Below are positions 8,278 through 15,494 of a DNA stretch of 35,661 nt, piece by piece; position 1 is the stretch's first letter; each line of letters opens with the position of its first letter. Source of the DNA: an uncultured Ulvibacter sp. (lineage in GTDB: Bacteria > Bacteroidota > Bacteroidia > Flavobacteriales > Flavobacteriaceae); the NCBI GenBank assembly GCA_913063405.1, contig CAJXZB010000031.1, positions 1 to 35,661 of the forward strand. Reading direction: 5' to 3'. Below the pieces are notes generated by a model. It did not search any database. It saw only the letters and a program-made list of their open reading frames with translations, and was not told the DNA's origin. A program made the translations under genes and the position numbers.

Positions 8278-8289
8278 TGTAAGTTTACA
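8278..8289. promoter_or_regulatory. TGTAA-n2-TTACA palindrome upstream of the AraC-type gene
   Basis: A perfect 12-base palindrome built from the same half-sites seen at 7270-7285 lies 36 bases upstream of the regulator start codon. TAAGTTTA inside it is one mismatch from the TAnnTTTG -7 element, so a bound protein could block this promoter. Autoregulation is inference. Confidence 0.35.
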
Positions 8290-8324
8290 TACAGCAATTT
8301 TAAAAAAGTCGAATCAACGCTTAA

Positions 8325-9170
8325 ATGAATTTTAAATACTCCAAAACCCCAGAGCAAGGTAGCATCATCTTAACCGATTTTAATTGTGCTTCGTTTGAAA
8401 CCAGACTAGGTACTGGAGATTTTTACAAAATAATTTGGGCTAAAGAAAATGATATTACCATTGGTATCGATGGATATTCTGTGCAATTAAAAAAAGATCA
8501 TATTGTATTTTGCACACCATATAATATGATTCAAATAGCACCTTTTTTAAAAGGGGTTACCTCTTTAATTTTTGATCGTGAGTTTTATTGCATTAGAGAT
8601 CATGATCATGAAGTGTCGTGCAATGGGTTTCTTTTTCTTGGATCTTCCACACCAGCAATGGTAAAACTTACTGAAAAAGAACGTAAAAGTTTCGAATTGC
8701 ATTTCATGTTTTTAGAAGAGGAATTTGGGACAAATGATGCTATTCAAGGTGAAATGCTTCGGGTGTTACTAAAACGTTTGCTTATAAAATCTGTAAGATT
8801 ATTAAAGAAAACAATTGTAGATCCAACGCTAAAACAGCCAAAGATGGATATTATAAGGCAGTTCAACTTATTAGTCGAAGCCCATTTTAGAGAGAAACAT
8901 AATGTTTCGGCTTATGCGGATTTGCTAAACAAATCTCCTAAAACTCTGTCGAATTTGTTTGCAAAATACAATAGCAAAACACCTTCGCAAGTGATTAATG
9001 ATCGGATCATTCTGGAGGCGAAAAAATTGTTGCTCATGTCTGAAAAATCATCAAAAGAAATTGCTTTTGCTTTAGGTTTCAACGAAGCTTCACATTTTTC
9101 ACGATTCTTCAAAAATCACGCTGGCGAATCTCCTAATCATTTTAAGAAAAATACACTTAGTATTTACTAG
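8325..9170 (+). CDS. AraC-family transcriptional regulator
   Basis: The 281-residue protein has an N-terminal sensor region (about 1-150) with a cupin-like strand pattern, and a C-terminal AraC/XylS DNA-binding domain with two helix-turn-helix units at about 190-278. Recognisable parts are VSAYADLLNKSPKTLSNLF for the first unit and SSKEIAFALGFNEASHFSRF with FFKNHAGESPNHFKK for the second. It should act as a dimeric activator or repressor of nearby genes. The YHS/SnoaL genes upstream share a TGTAA-type palindrome with its own leader, which makes them candidate targets. A second AraC-type gene follows 115 bases later but is quite different in its sensor part. Confidence 0.92.
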   Translation: MNFKYSKTPEQGSIILTDFNCASFETRLGTGDFYKIIWAKENDITIGIDGYSVQLKKDHIVFCTPYNMIQIAPFLKGVTSLIFDREFYCIRDHDHEVSCNGFLFLGSSTPAMVKLTEKERKSFELHFMFLEEEFGTNDAIQGEMLRVLLKRLLIKSVRLLKKTIVDPTLKQPKMDIIRQFNLLVEAHFREKHNVSAYADLLNKSPKTLSNLFAKYNSKTPSQVINDRIILEAKKLLLMSEKSSKEIAFALGFNEASHFSRFFKNHAGESPNHFKKNTLSIY

Positions 9171-9285
9171 GAACAATATTTTTTCCCTAGCAGAGGAATA
9201 ATCGCCATGCTATAAGGAAATATGTCTAAGGCCTTAAAGGCTTCGCCCCACTAATTTTACCACATTAACTAATTAAAAAGAGTAA

Positions 9286-10104
9286 ATGGTAAAAATGGGC
9301 TCATTAACCAGTTATCCATATATCAATTATTGCAAGTTTAAAGCAGGAGCTTTTGCGATTGACGGAACGAATTGCACCGTTTTAATCTGGAATGTAAAAT
9401 GTTCCTTGCTTTGCCAGCTCAATGGTTGTCAAACTGTAATACCATCTAACACATTAGTTCTTTTAACTGATGGAGATCAATTTAGTTGCCAAGATAATTG
9501 CTTCTTACATGTTAAAACAATTGGATTTAATGCCGCTGTCTTTTCTTCGTCCATCATTTTTATTTGTGGCTTCATAAACACCACCATGAGAAAAGGGTTT
9601 AATAAAAAAACTCCACTCCTTTTTCCCGATGTTCAAACCCAAGCCATCAACCACACTTTTACAATTATTGAAGAATTATTCGAAAACAAAGTAAGTCTAA
9701 ACATAAAAGCCGTAAAAGATATTATACGTGAGCTTTTAAATGATGCTTTAGCGCAAAAATTTAAGGATGATGAAAGTGTCATTAATCATTTTGGCAAAAT
9801 ACTTAACACCCAGTTCGCTGTTCACCATAATGTAGTTGACTATGCTAAAACAGTTCATATGGAGCCGAAGAATCTATTGCGCTTGTTTCAAAAATTGGGG
9901 TTACAAAACCCTAGCGTGATTATTAAGCAAAAATTAATGCTTGAGATTAAAAGCGAACTCATTTATACTAATAAGAGTATCCGTGATATCTGCTTCGGAA
10001 TTGGCTTTTCTGACCCAGCCTATTTTTCCCGGTTCTTTAAGAAAAATACCGGCATTACACTAAAAGGATTCAGAAAAAAATATCCAAACAAAGCGGCCTG
10101 TTAA
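9286..10104 (+). CDS. AraC-family regulator with cysteine-rich sensor region
   Basis: The 272-residue protein ends in an AraC/XylS-type domain (about 180-268): VVDYAKTVHMEPKNLLRLF is the first helix-turn-helix and SIRDICFGIGFSDPAYFSRF plus FFKKNTGITLKGFRKK the second. The N-terminal 100 residues contain eight cysteines (C16, 30, 39, 43, 48, 68, 72 and 94), unusual for this family, and no such enrichment is seen in the neighbouring regulator. The pattern suggests metal, haem or redox sensing, which fits the cytochrome genes that follow. The start at 9286 or at the ATG nine bases later (MG) are both possible. It is followed within 60 bases by the NTF2-sized gene and the P460 pair. Confidence 0.88.
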   Translation: MVKMGSLTSYPYINYCKFKAGAFAIDGTNCTVLIWNVKCSLLCQLNGCQTVIPSNTLVLLTDGDQFSCQDNCFLHVKTIGFNAAVFSSSIIFICGFINTTMRKGFNKKTPLLFPDVQTQAINHTFTIIEELFENKVSLNIKAVKDIIRELLNDALAQKFKDDESVINHFGKILNTQFAVHHNVVDYAKTVHMEPKNLLRLFQKLGLQNPSVIIKQKLMLEIKSELIYTNKSIRDICFGIGFSDPAYFSRFFKKNTGITLKGFRKKYPNKAAC

Positions 10105-10163
10105 AAATGGAAAAAAGTACCATGCAATTGAAAATCAAAATATTAATTTTAATCAAATAATTT

Positions 10164-10535
10164 ATGGATATACAAAAAAAGGACTGCAGGACCAATCAAG
10201 AAATCTTTTTTAATCTTCTTAAGAATTTAAAAATTGAGAAGGCTATAGAACTGTATGTTAATGATAAAGTACAAATAGACTATAACAACAAGAAGCGATC
10301 TATTCCGAAGCAAGCATGGATTAGATATTTAAGGAAAACCATCCTAAGCAAGTTTACAAAAGTTGTTCAATTTAAAATTGAAAAAACAGAAACAACAAAT
10401 TTTCAAATGGTTTATAATATACACATGATTTGTAAAAAGCCAAATGGCACCTTCGATCTAACAGAAGTATGTATAAACGATATATGGGAAGATAATCACA
10501 TAAATAAAATGCAATATAAATTAATAAGCCATTAA
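10164..10535 (+). CDS. small protein, possibly NTF2/SnoaL-like
   Basis: The product has 123 residues with no signal peptide or membrane segment. Size and layout resemble the NTF2/SnoaL fold: a helical N-terminus (residues 1-60, including EIFFNLLKNLKIEKAIELYV and IPKQAWIRYLRKTI), then beta strands (VVQFKIEKTETTNFQMVYNIHM, GTFDLTEVCINDIWED). This assignment is tentative because no diagnostic motif is visible. It lies 18 bases before the di-heme P460 gene and is probably cotranscribed with it. A cytoplasmic accessory or ligand-binding protein for that operon is a guess. Confidence 0.6.
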   Translation: MDIQKKDCRTNQEIFFNLLKNLKIEKAIELYVNDKVQIDYNNKKRSIPKQAWIRYLRKTILSKFTKVVQFKIEKTETTNFQMVYNIHMICKKPNGTFDLTEVCINDIWEDNHINKMQYKLISH

Positions 10536-10553
10536 CCTAAAACTATTAGAATC

Positions 10554-11669
10554 ATGATTAAAAGAATTTATAAAATGTTTATGTCCATCACAATCCTCTC
10601 ATTGGTGATGGCATCCTGCACCAATATAAAAGAAGACTACAAGGACATTTCATATTTCACTATGGATAAAAAAGGTGATTTGGTGCGACCAACAAATTAC
10701 AGAACATGGATTTACGTTGGGACACCTGTTACACCGAACGATATGAATGATGGTAAAGCTGCATTTCCCGAATTACATAACGTTTATATGGATCCTACAA
10801 GCTATAGTTATTGGAAAAAAACAGGAACCTGGCGGGATGGAACAATTTTAATAAAGGAGTTGGTAAGTGTTGGAAGTAAAGCAGCTGTTAGCGGTAATGG
10901 TTATTTCATGGGTGAATTTATTGGCCTTGAAGCTACAATTAAAAGTTCAAAATATTTTCCAGACGAGCCCGGTAATTGGGCATATTTCAGCTTTACAAAC
11001 CCAACAGAAGGCACACTCTCAGAAACAGGGACAGCATTCAAAACCAATCAATGCAATGCTTGTCATAATGCAAGTGCTGCAGATGATTTTGTGTTTACCC
11101 AATATTATCCAGTATTGGCAGCAGCAAAAGGTATTGGTGAAAACGTGATTCCTGAAAATGCTGCTGGCAGAAAAGCCATAGAAGCAAACGCCTATAGCGA
11201 TGCAGGAACTTGGGATGCAACGGCGCCCACACCTGAAGGTTTAACATTAGAAATCCCTTTAGGCAAAGAGCAGTTATTTGCATACCTACAATCTGGCAAG
11301 TACCGAAGTTTTACGAACAAAGAGAAAGAAGCCCATCCATCTTTAGGACCTCATCAAAAATTAGGTTTACCTGTTCGCGTATTTATTAACGACATTATTG
11401 CAAAATCTCTTGCCGATGGCAACGATGAACATCCTCTTGGGTCGGTAATTGTAAAAGAAATGTTTAACTCAGACAACACCCCTGCTGGATGGGCGGTAAT
11501 GGCAAAAACGAGTGATAAATCTGATAATGGTAACGGTTGGTTTTGGTACGAAGTCACGGATTCATCTGATAGTGAAAAAATTGCCGCAATTGGCAATGGT
11601 GTGGTAGGTTGCACAAGTTGTCACACTATTGGAAAGGATATGGTAAGAACTGCGTTTCCGTTAAAATAA
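10554..11669 (+). CDS. two-domain, di-heme cytochrome P460-like lipoprotein
   Basis: The 371-residue protein has a lipoprotein signal (lipobox SLVMASC, C22) and two consecutive P460-type domains, about 35-185 and 230-371, each ending in a c-type haem motif: CNACH at 167-171 and CTSCH at 353-357. Domain 1 has YRTWIYVGTPVTPNDM and DGTILIKE; domain 2 has YRSFTNKEKEAHPSLGPHQ and GSVIVKE. Cytochromes P460 have a haem cross-linked to a lysine and oxidise hydroxylamine or bind NO in characterised members. K101 and K301 occupy matching places in the two repeats and are candidates for that lysine, which is inference. It should sit on an outer or inner membrane facing the periplasm or surface. A one-domain paralogue follows within 20 bases of its stop. 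Confidence 0.85.
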   Translation: MIKRIYKMFMSITILSLVMASCTNIKEDYKDISYFTMDKKGDLVRPTNYRTWIYVGTPVTPNDMNDGKAAFPELHNVYMDPTSYSYWKKTGTWRDGTILIKELVSVGSKAAVSGNGYFMGEFIGLEATIKSSKYFPDEPGNWAYFSFTNPTEGTLSETGTAFKTNQCNACHNASAADDFVFTQYYPVLAAAKGIGENVIPENAAGRKAIEANAYSDAGTWDATAPTPEGLTLEIPLGKEQLFAYLQSGKYRSFTNKEKEAHPSLGPHQKLGLPVRVFINDIIAKSLADGNDEHPLGSVIVKEMFNSDNTPAGWAVMAKTSDKSDNGNGWFWYEVTDSSDSEKIAAIGNGVVGCTSCHTIGKDMVRTAFPLK

Positions 11670-11689
11670 TAAACATAAAATATAAAAGT

Positions 11690-12313
11690 ATGAAAAACAT
11701 AAAATTTACAATATTAGTTAGTCTGATAATTATCACGTTCACATCATGCAATAGGGATGGAGACTATAAAGACATAAGCTATTTTACCATTGATGAGAAT
11801 AACGAATTAGTACGTCCAACAGATTTTAGAAGTTGGGTTTATGTTGGAACGCCATTAACCCCAAACGACATGAATAACGGAAAGGCAGCCTTTCCAGAAT
11901 TTCATAATGTATATATTGACCCAATGAGTTATGATCATTATAAAAAAACAGGGGAATGGAGAGATGGAACTATTTTAATAAAAGAATTAGTAAGTGTTGG
12001 TAGCAAGGCTGCTGTAAGTGGTAACGGTTATTTTATGGGAGATTTTATAGGATTAGAAGCGACTATAAAAAGTAAGGAACATTTTGCTAATGAACCGGGA
12101 AATTGGGCCTATTTTAGTTTTACAAACCCAACAGAAGGCACGCTAGCTGCTACTGGAAAAGCATTTAAAACAAATCAATGTAATACTTGCCATGCCGCTA
12201 GTGCTGGAGATGATTTTGTCTTTACGCAATACTATCCAGTTTTAAGCGCGGCAAAAAACGTGGGAATAGATGTGGCGCCAGAAAATGCTGCTCAAAGATC
12301 TACTATTAAATAA
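11690..12313 (+). CDS. one-domain cytochrome P460-like lipoprotein
   Basis: The start chosen is ATG 11690, which gives a clean lipoprotein signal (SLIIITFTSC, C20) and aligns with the paralogue; an open frame extends further upstream into the previous gene but has no signal. The 207 residues closely match domain 1 of the protein at 10554-11669, with DFRSWVYVGTPLTPNDM, DGTILIKELVSVGSKAAVSG and the haem site CNTCH at 164-168. It stops shortly after, at the point where the paralogue enters its linker to domain 2. It is therefore either a natural single-haem version or a copy that lost its second half. The two genes arose by tandem duplication and form one operon. Confidence 0.85.
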   Translation: MKNIKFTILVSLIIITFTSCNRDGDYKDISYFTIDENNELVRPTDFRSWVYVGTPLTPNDMNNGKAAFPEFHNVYIDPMSYDHYKKTGEWRDGTILIKELVSVGSKAAVSGNGYFMGDFIGLEATIKSKEHFANEPGNWAYFSFTNPTEGTLAATGKAFKTNQCNTCHAASAGDDFVFTQYYPVLSAAKNVGIDVAPENAAQRSTIK

Positions 12314-12320
12314 AAGTATT

Positions 12321-12618
12321 ATGGGAAAAATAAGTTTTGTATTTGTTCTCCTAATTCTAACCGGATTCACTAAACATAAAGTGGGTACTGGTGATAAGGA
12401 TATTGAAGTTTTAATAATTCAAAAAAGACATTGCTGAAATTCAAGAAATAATCTCTCAAAAACAAAATGTAGCAAGGTCATTAGAAAAAAAAGCAGAAAA
12501 ACTAGTTGAAATTAACAATAATGAAGCGGTGCAATTAAAAGAAAAAGCCTTCTTACTAAAAATGAATTGTCTCAAATATGAAGCGGCGATAACGTGTAAA
12601 CAACGCTATATAAACTGA
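12321..12618 (+). pseudogene. small signal-peptide, coiled-coil protein gene with a frameshift
   Basis: ATG 12321 opens a frame with a hydrophobic signal-like start (MGKISFVFVLLILTGF). It stops after about 38 codons, just past an A6 run at 12421-12426. Removing one A joins it to a second frame ending at TGA 12616-12618, giving about 98 residues. The second part (KDIAEIQEIISQKQNVARSL then EKKAEKLVEINNN) is charged and helical, like a coiled coil, and ends with a short segment holding two cysteines (MNCLKYEAAITCKQRY). The family is not recognised. It starts eight bases after the P460 paralogue, so it belonged to that operon. A decayed gene or a sequencing error are both possible. Confidence 0.45.
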
Positions 12619-12709
12619 AAATAAAGGAATACTATCGAGAAAACTGCGGTTAAAGCAGTAGATAGTTAATAAAAGTATCATTTTTCATCGAATGATAATG
12701 ATTAATTCT

Positions 12710-12768
12710 AAGCCTAAAAAGTTACAAGTCTTATTTATGATTGAGCTTTTTCTTTTTAGGCTTTTTTA
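12710..12768 (+). terminator. terminator of the P460 operon
   Basis: An 11-bp perfect stem (12710-12720 with 12753-12763) with a 32-base loop is followed by T residues. It lies after the frameshifted small gene and before the haem-binding-domain gene, closing the upstream transcript. Confidence 0.65.
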
Positions 12769-12785
12769 ATTGAAAGATTTACAAA

Positions 12786-13239
12786 GTGGTTAAAAAAATA
12801 AAAAAGGTAAGCTTCATTTTATTAATTCTATTAATCGGAATTCAGTTTTACAGGCCAAATAAAAATATCCAAAAAGAAACCACTTTAGACGATTTTTTGA
12901 CAACACAAAAAGCTCAAAAGCCTATAAAAATACTTTTTCAAAATTCCTGCTATAACTGTCATTCTAATTCTACCGATTATTATTGGTATGACAATATTGC
13001 ACCGGCGTCATGGATTGTAGATAGACATATAAAAAAAAGCCAGGGAGAAGCTCAATTTTTCTGAATGGGTGACGATAAGCAACAAAGATAAAAACGGGCT
13101 AATTTCAGAAATAGCAATAAACATATTGGAAAATAAAATGCCATTGCCATCCTACACTGCGGTACATCCAAGTGCCAAACTTTCCAAAGACGAAAAGAAA
13201 CAAATTATGGAATGGTTGTATTCTATCGAAAATAACTAG
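12786..13239 (+). pseudogene. haem-binding-domain protein gene with a frameshift
   Basis: From GTG 12786 a protein starts with a membrane anchor (SFILLILLIGIQFY) and the core of the Haem_bd family: NSCYNCHSNSTDYYWYDNIA with a CYNCH haem motif, then PASWIVDRHIKK. The frame breaks at the A8 run 13031-13038. Deleting one A restores ARGKLNFSEW and a C-terminal part (NKMPLPSYTAVHPSAKLSKD, then KKQIMEWLYS) ending at TAG 13237-13239, exactly the expected family layout of about 150 residues. As given, the product would be 92 residues and would lack the second half. It stands between the P460 operon terminator and a DM13 gene, so it is part of the redox island. Mutation is more likely than programmed shifting, but a read error cannot be excluded. 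Confidence 0.75.
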
Positions 13240-13256
13240 ATTCTAAATTCAAAAAA

Positions 13257-13610
13257 ATGAACAACACGCGTAGTAAACAATCTGGAAACACTTGGATTAA
13301 TAAAGACGAAATCACAACAGGTAATTGGTCTATTATTTCAAAAGGGAATGAAATCATTTTAATTTTTAAAAAAAACTTTCAAACACCGGATGGACCAGAT
13401 TTAAAACTCTATCTATCAACAATAAAAATGGAAGATATTGGAGTTAACGATGCGATTCATCGTGCTGGTTTACTTATTGATAATTTAAAAGCTATTAAAG
13501 GGAAGCAAGAATATAATTTACCAAATAAAAAAACACTTTCAAATTATAAATCACTCGTTATTCACTGTGAAAAATACACAGTAGTTTGGGGCGGAATTAA
13601 TTTGCACTAA
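13257..13610 (+). CDS. DM13-domain protein, putative electron-transfer module
   Basis: Nearly the whole 117-residue protein is one DM13-type domain: a strand series from TGNWSIISKGNEIILIFKKN, then DGPDLKLYLS, an NLKAIKGKQEYNLP segment, and the closing YKSLVIHCEKYTVVWGGINL with the family cysteine at C104. DM13 domains are proposed to work in extracellular redox chemistry and often occur with DOMON or haem proteins. No signal peptide is seen from ATG 13257, which is odd for this family. It starts 17 bases after the broken haem-binding gene and was probably cotranscribed with it. Confidence 0.75.
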   Translation: MNNTRSKQSGNTWINKDEITTGNWSIISKGNEIILIFKKNFQTPDGPDLKLYLSTIKMEDIGVNDAIHRAGLLIDNLKAIKGKQEYNLPNKKTLSNYKSLVIHCEKYTVVWGGINLH

Positions 13611-13701
13611 AGTTTCCTCAATGATAGATGATAAAATTAAGGCTTTGTCAATTGGTATTCCTTAGTTATTATATAATCGAAAAAAAAATGATAATACAGA
13701 T

Positions 13702-14094
13702 ATGAATTGGTACTTACCTATAACAATTATTCCAGGATTAGGTATGCTCATTCTCTCCACAACATCTCAGATGATGACCCTGAGTTCGGAGATTAGCAAC
13801 CTCGTATCTATCAAATGCTCTATTTTTCAACATAAAATAGCGGCTCGTAAAATAAGACAATTGGACTCACTCACTCACGCGAGCGCCTTACTATATTTAG
13901 CAACGGGTTGTTATGTATTATCTGGGATTTTAGGAGTAATTTTCGCTAATGACAAACCATTTGGCTTGCCTAGCATTACTCTTTACTTAGGCACGGTTCT
14001 GGTTTTTATAGCATTGACTTTATTAATTATTTATGCTTTTAAGGCCGTAAATATTAGAAAAATGCAGTTTGATAATAATCTCGAATTAAAATAG
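13702..14094 (+). CDS. DUF2721-like small membrane protein
   Basis: The 130 residues have three hydrophobic segments (about 4-23, 60-85 and 92-114). The IIPGLGMLILSTTSQMMTLSSE opening and a basic middle (KIAARKIRQLDSL) resemble the DUF2721 family of small inner-membrane proteins. The function is unknown for the family. It stands alone between the redox island and the T9SS plug gene. Confidence 0.6.
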   Translation: MNWYLPITIIPGLGMLILSTTSQMMTLSSEISNLVSIKCSIFQHKIAARKIRQLDSLTHASALLYLATGCYVLSGILGVIFANDKPFGLPSITLYLGTVLVFIALTLLIIYAFKAVNIRKMQFDNNLELK

Positions 14095-14196
14095 GCTAAC
14101 TTTCTAAACGCATTAAACAAATTGACAGTGAGCAACCAATTCATAATAATTTAAGGCATAAAATTTGTTTATCTTTAGCCTCCAAAAACTGCTTTT

Positions 14197-15450
14197 ATGT
14201 TGAACAGATTTATTTGTACTCTTTTTTTATTTTGTATATTTTTCCCTGCCAATGCACAGGTTAAAGAGAGGATTGAGCCACAAAATATCAGAACCATTGA
14301 GTTTAAGGGTCTTTCTGCCCAAAGTGAATTGCCAATTATCAACTTGGGAGATAGATTATCATTATCTTTTGATGATATTATTGGAGACGAAGAAGATTAT
14401 TACTACCAAATTACACATTATAATTTCGATTGGACACCAAGTGATTTATCCAAGAGTGAATACCTAGATGGTTTTGACGATGTGAGAATAGAGACCTATG
14501 AAAATTCTTACAATACACTTCAAATTTACTCTCACTATTATCTAAACATTCCAAATCGTGAAACTAGAAGCATTAGAAAAAGTGGAAATTATCTATTGAG
14601 CATATTCAATGATGATAACGACTTGGTCTTTTCCAGAAAATTTATGGTTGTTGAGAATTTAGTTAGTACGGTTGTTAAAATTAAAAGGGCTCGGGACATT
14701 TCTTATATCCATGAAAAACAAGTAGTGCAATTTGAAATTGACTCTCAAGATTTACTACTCATAAACCCAAAGCAAAATGTAAAAACGCTTGTTTTGCAAA
14801 ATAGTAACTTGAAAGAAGCAATAACCAATCTAAAGCCGCAGTACACCATAGGATCTAAACTCATATACAAATATGATAAAGAAGCAGCGTTCTGGGGAGG
14901 AAATGAGTTTCTTGCTTTCGACAATAAAGATGTCCGAAGTGCCTCAAATGGAATACGTAAGATAGAGGTTAACGATATTTACGAAAACTTTCTATATACA
15001 AATATTTCCCGAAAGGATCGGCCGTATACGTACAACCCTGACATTAATGGAAATTTTGTTGTTAGAAATATTGATGTTAAAAATTCAGATATTGAAGCGG
15101 AATACGTAAAAATGCATTTCAATTTAATGTACTACGAAGATCTTGGAGATAAGGAACTTCATATCTATGGAAATTTCAATAATTGGACTATTGATGGCAC
15201 TACCTATATGGAATATGACCAACGAAGTGACTCCTATAAAAATACGCGCCTATTCAAACAAGGCTTTTATAATTATAAGTATGTTGTCGTAAATAGAGAC
15301 GGAAGCATAGATGACGAAACAATTAGCGGAAATTTCTGGCAAACAGAAAATGATTATACAGTACTTGTATATTATAGAGACATTGGAGCTCGTTTTGATC
15401 GTATAATTGGCTTGGGTACCTCGAACTCAACCAATATTACCAATTATTAA
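14197..15450 (+). CDS. type IX secretion system plug protein (DUF5103 family)
   Basis: The 417-residue protein has a signal peptide (cleavage likely at ANA-Q, residue 21) followed by the fold once called DUF5103. Typical segments are YYYQITHYNFDWTPSDLSKS at about 68-87, SIRKSGNYLLSIFNDDNDLV at about 124-143 and the C-terminal NDYTVLVYYRDIGARFDRIIG. Family members were identified as the periplasmic plug that closes the SprA outer-membrane translocon of T9SS. The window also encodes at least four T9SS cargo proteins, which fits. The decarboxylase gene follows 44 bases later and may share the transcript. Confidence 0.85.
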   Translation: MLNRFICTLFLFCIFFPANAQVKERIEPQNIRTIEFKGLSAQSELPIINLGDRLSLSFDDIIGDEEDYYYQITHYNFDWTPSDLSKSEYLDGFDDVRIETYENSYNTLQIYSHYYLNIPNRETRSIRKSGNYLLSIFNDDNDLVFSRKFMVVENLVSTVVKIKRARDISYIHEKQVVQFEIDSQDLLLINPKQNVKTLVLQNSNLKEAITNLKPQYTIGSKLIYKYDKEAAFWGGNEFLAFDNKDVRSASNGIRKIEVNDIYENFLYTNISRKDRPYTYNPDINGNFVVRNIDVKNSDIEAEYVKMHFNLMYYEDLGDKELHIYGNFNNWTIDGTTYMEYDQRSDSYKNTRLFKQGFYNYKYVVVNRDGSIDDETISGNFWQTENDYTVLVYYRDIGARFDRIIGLGTSNSTNITNY

Positions 15451-15494
15451 TCTCGTTTGTAAATTTTTCTGAAAAACCACCATAAAAACACTCA

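Noticed and set aside
11609..11689. Upstream start for the one-domain P460 gene
   Set aside because: It would overlap the preceding gene and bury the lipoprotein signal that begins at ATG 11690.
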